The position numbers and the translations under genes were made by a program. The notes beneath the pieces are model-generated. The model ran no database searches. It saw nothing but the letters and a program-made list of their open reading frames with translations, and was not told the DNA's origin. From CAJQQK01 sp965224225 (GTDB lineage Bacteria > Pseudomonadota > Alphaproteobacteria > Rhizobiales > Hyphomicrobiaceae): a stretch of 64,000 nucleotides of DNA. Within the stretch, counting starts at the first letter, position 1. Every line of letters starts with the position of its first letter. Of this stretch, positions 62,156 to 64,000 are shown piece after piece. The DNA is taken from contig CBDCZF010000024.1 in the NCBI GenBank assembly GCA_965224225.1, positions 1-64,000 of the forward strand. Reading direction: 5' to 3'.

Positions 62156-62386
62156 ATGTCTCGCAACGAAACGCAAACTGACCCCCAGGCTGACGCCGAA
62201 CATGAGGCACCTCCGACACGCGAGCTGAGCGATGCCGCCAAACGAGCGCTGGCCGAAGCCGATGCTCGCCGCAAGGCACAATCGGGCAGCCTCGTTGTAG
62301 GCAAGGGCGAAGTTGGCGGTCGAGAAGGGCCTGAGCCGACCAGATATGGCGACTGGGAAAAGAACGGCATCATTTCCGATTTTTAA
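62156..62386 (+). CDS. DUF1674 / SDHAF4-like succinate dehydrogenase assembly factor
   Basis: The 76-residue protein ends in EVGGREGPEPTRYGDWEKNG, the signature of DUF1674 and the mitochondrial assembly factor SDHAF4. SDHAF4 binds flavinylated SdhA and protects it before assembly. The first 45 residues are Glu/Ala-rich and disordered in look. ATG at 62156 lies upstream of MSRNETQTD; longer frames are not credible. It diverges from htpX. The family is typical of alphaproteobacteria and mitochondria. Confidence 0.9.
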   Translation: MSRNETQTDPQADAEHEAPPTRELSDAAKRALAEADARRKAQSGSLVVGKGEVGGREGPEPTRYGDWEKNGIISDF

Positions 62387-62554
62387 CGCCCGATCGCCCC
62401 GGCCCGTATATTTGTCCGGCACCTGGCCAGCCGTTCATTAATTATTAACCAGGACCGCTGGTTGCAGCCTACAACCGGCGACCGGCCGCTGCTCCCGGCA
62501 TCCAAGTTGCTTCGCTTTGCGCCAAGTCATCCAGGCGCACCAAGGAGCAGCGCA

Positions 62555-63808
62555 ATGTTCAGGTCACTTTCCAGCAATCTCAGCGGTTTTCAGGGCGATA
62601 CCCGCGGCTCGATTGCCATCCTCTTTGCTTTGTCTGCCCTGGTGATCATCGGCGTCGTCGGCCTCGCCATCGATGTCGGCCGCGCGATCCGCGCCGGCAC
62701 CACGATTGGTGCAGCCGTCGATGCGGCAACCATTGCCGGCGTCAAGGGGCTGAGGCTCCAGAACATGTCGAACCAGGAAGTCAGAGACGTTGTCCGCACG
62801 ATATTCGACACCAACATCGCAGGCTCCGGCTTCACGGCACCGCAGATCAACAAGTTTGATGTCAAGATCGACCGTCCGAAGGGCAAGGTCGAACTCGACG
62901 TCGATGCCGAGATCCCGACGGTGCTCGGCCAGATTGCCGGCATCAACTCGATGTCCCTGCCGCGCCGCAGCGTTGCGCTCTTCGAACAAAAGGACGTCGA
63001 AGTTGCCGTCCAGCTCGACGTGACTGGCTCGATGGGCGGCAGCAAGATCGCCGACCTCAAGCTTGCCACCAAGGACCTCGTCGACATCCTGATCCCGGAC
63101 GACAACAGCCTGACGAACGGCCGCAAGATCCGCGTCGGCTATGCGCCTTACTCCGCCGGTGTCAATGCTGGCAGCTATGCGGGCAGCATCAACGGCGGCG
63201 TTGCCGCTCCGGACAGCTGCGTCTATGAACGCGCGAACCTTGGCTACCAGGACACGGAAAACTTCCCCACAGGCGCCTCCGTGCTCAAAACCCGCCTCGA
63301 CCTGCCGACCGCCAACTCCTGCTCGCAGGCCAAGGTCTTGCCGATGACCGACGACAAGGTCCTGCTCAAGCAGACGGTCGACGGCTACACGACCGGTGGC
63401 TCGACGGCCGGTCACCTCGGCTCAGCCTTTGCTTGGTACCTGCTGTCACCGGACTGGTCCACCATCTGGCCGGCCCAAAGCCAGCCCGCCAACTACAACG
63501 CCGGGGACACGATCAAGGTTGCGATCCTGATGACGGACGGCGAATACAACACCGTCGGCGGCCGCAGCAGCCAGACTAACGCTTCGCAGTCGTCACAGTT
63601 CGCCGTCGATACCTGCGAGGCGATGAAGGCCAAGGGCATCACGGTCTACACGGTCGGCTTCAAGCTCGGTGTCCAGTCGGCGATCAACACGCTTCAGTCC
63701 TGCGCCAGCGATGCCAAGAAGTTCTACCAGGCCAACAACGGCAACGCACTGCGCAGCGCCTTCCGCGCCATCGCCGAAGACATCACCGTGCTGCGCATTT
63801 CCGAATAG
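62555..63808 (+). CDS. TadG-like pilus-associated protein with von Willebrand factor A domain
   Basis: ATG at 62555 follows AAGGAG. The 417-residue protein starts with a short cytoplasmic part and a TadE/G-like membrane segment, GSIAILFALSALVIIGVVGL. Beyond about residue 170 lies a VWA domain with a MIDAS motif DVTGSMGGSK and later ILMTDGEYNT. TadG-like proteins localise or stabilise Flp/Tad pili or adhesins at the cell surface. No other tad genes are in the window. A strong terminator follows, so it is probably transcribed alone. Confidence 0.88.
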   Translation: MFRSLSSNLSGFQGDTRGSIAILFALSALVIIGVVGLAIDVGRAIRAGTTIGAAVDAATIAGVKGLRLQNMSNQEVRDVVRTIFDTNIAGSGFTAPQINKFDVKIDRPKGKVELDVDAEIPTVLGQIAGINSMSLPRRSVALFEQKDVEVAVQLDVTGSMGGSKIADLKLATKDLVDILIPDDNSLTNGRKIRVGYAPYSAGVNAGSYAGSINGGVAAPDSCVYERANLGYQDTENFPTGASVLKTRLDLPTANSCSQAKVLPMTDDKVLLKQTVDGYTTGGSTAGHLGSAFAWYLLSPDWSTIWPAQSQPANYNAGDTIKVAILMTDGEYNTVGGRSSQTNASQSSQFAVDTCEAMKAKGITVYTVGFKLGVQSAINTLQSCASDAKKFYQANNGNALRSAFRAIAEDITVLRISE

Positions 63809-63839
63809 TCGCTCACACGGTCTGCTCCTGGAACAGTGT

Positions 63840-63870
63840 GGCAGGTGATCCCGTATCACCTGCCATTTTT
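63840..63870 (+). terminator. Rho-independent terminator after the VWA gene
   Basis: GGCAGGTGAT at 63840-63849 pairs perfectly with ATCACCTGCC at 63855-63864 around the loop CCCGT, and ATTTTT follows. It lies about 30 bases after the stop codon of the VWA gene. The remaining bases to the window end hold nothing I can support. Confidence 0.92.
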
Positions 63871-64000
63871 GTTGTTTGCGTTGCAATCCAGGCGCGGCCG
63901 GTTGACTTGGCCAACGACGGCGGGCCATTGAAGCGGGGTTCGAACGGTTTGCACCAAGCGCGCCCACTATCTCAACAAGCGATTCTGCCGGGCGCATTCG

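Noticed and set aside
63936..63956. tRNA-like 3' end (GGTTCGAA followed by CACCA)
   Set aside because: The bases around the TTCGAA loop do not form a T stem, and no acceptor or anticodon arm is present upstream.

Overview
The window is bacterial chromosome of high GC content by eye, with dense genes and recognisable ribosome binding sites. Several things suggest an alphaproteobacterium: a DUF1674/SDHAF4-like gene, a heparinase-like gene beside rsmB, a TadG-like von Willebrand protein, and palindromic intergenic repeats of a type common in that class. The exact genus cannot be read from the sequence. The organism carries a complete oxidative (reverse) dissimilatory sulfite reductase operon, so it very probably oxidises reduced sulfur compounds by way of stored or intermediate sulfane sulfur.

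Left third (1-19.8 kb): secretion and cell surface. The window opens with a frame-broken gspE on the minus strand and an intact gspD secretin on the plus strand, both type II secretion. Two exported proteins follow, a 100-residue protein and a trypsin-like serine protease, which share a distinctive NRTAKPA motif. Then comes a polysaccharide region: two sulfotransferases, a secreted glycoside-hydrolase-like protein, GT2 and GT4 glycosyltransferases, UDP-galactopyranose mutase (glf), UDP-glucose 4-epimerase (galE), single-module KpsC-like and KpsS-like proteins, and a Wza/KpsD-type outer-membrane lipoprotein. Together they suggest a capsule or exopolysaccharide that may contain galactofuranose and may be sulfated. 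A secreted beta-helix protein lies in the middle.

Centre (20-36.6 kb): sulfur oxidation. The minus strand carries dsrABEFHCMKLJOP, a TrpD2/YbiB-like gene and dsrN in one tight run, in the order known from purple sulfur bacteria. Diverging from dsrA is a short plus-strand operon of a TauD-like 2-oxoglutarate dioxygenase, two small proteins I do not recognise, and cysG (siroheme synthase). DsrAB needs siroheme and DsrN amidates the sirohaem-type precursor, so cysG and dsrN form one cofactor branch. DsrEFH and DsrC relay sulfur, DsrAB oxidises it to sulfite, and DsrL and DsrMKJOP handle electrons. The dioxygenase and the small proteins are the unexplained part and the best candidate for new biology.

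Right part (36.7-64 kb): general metabolism and mobile DNA. It holds an alcohol dehydrogenase, an amidase, an acyl-CoA dehydrogenase facing a MaoC-type hydratase, an IS110-family element with a structured flank, and a catabolic-looking patch (flavin monooxygenase, cyclase family protein, FAH-family hydratase, NMT1-like binding protein, glutathione transferase). modABC, an HpcH/HpaI aldolase, an NTF2-like protein, two short-chain dehydrogenases, a formyltransferase/beta-propeller fusion, a heparinase-like protein, rsmB, htpX, the SDHAF4-like gene and a VWA pilus-type protein follow. Intergenic gaps carry several repeat families: 17-bp, 131-bp and 162-bp direct repeats, a perfect 35-bp inverted pair, a 34-bp perfect palindrome and nested palindromic elements.
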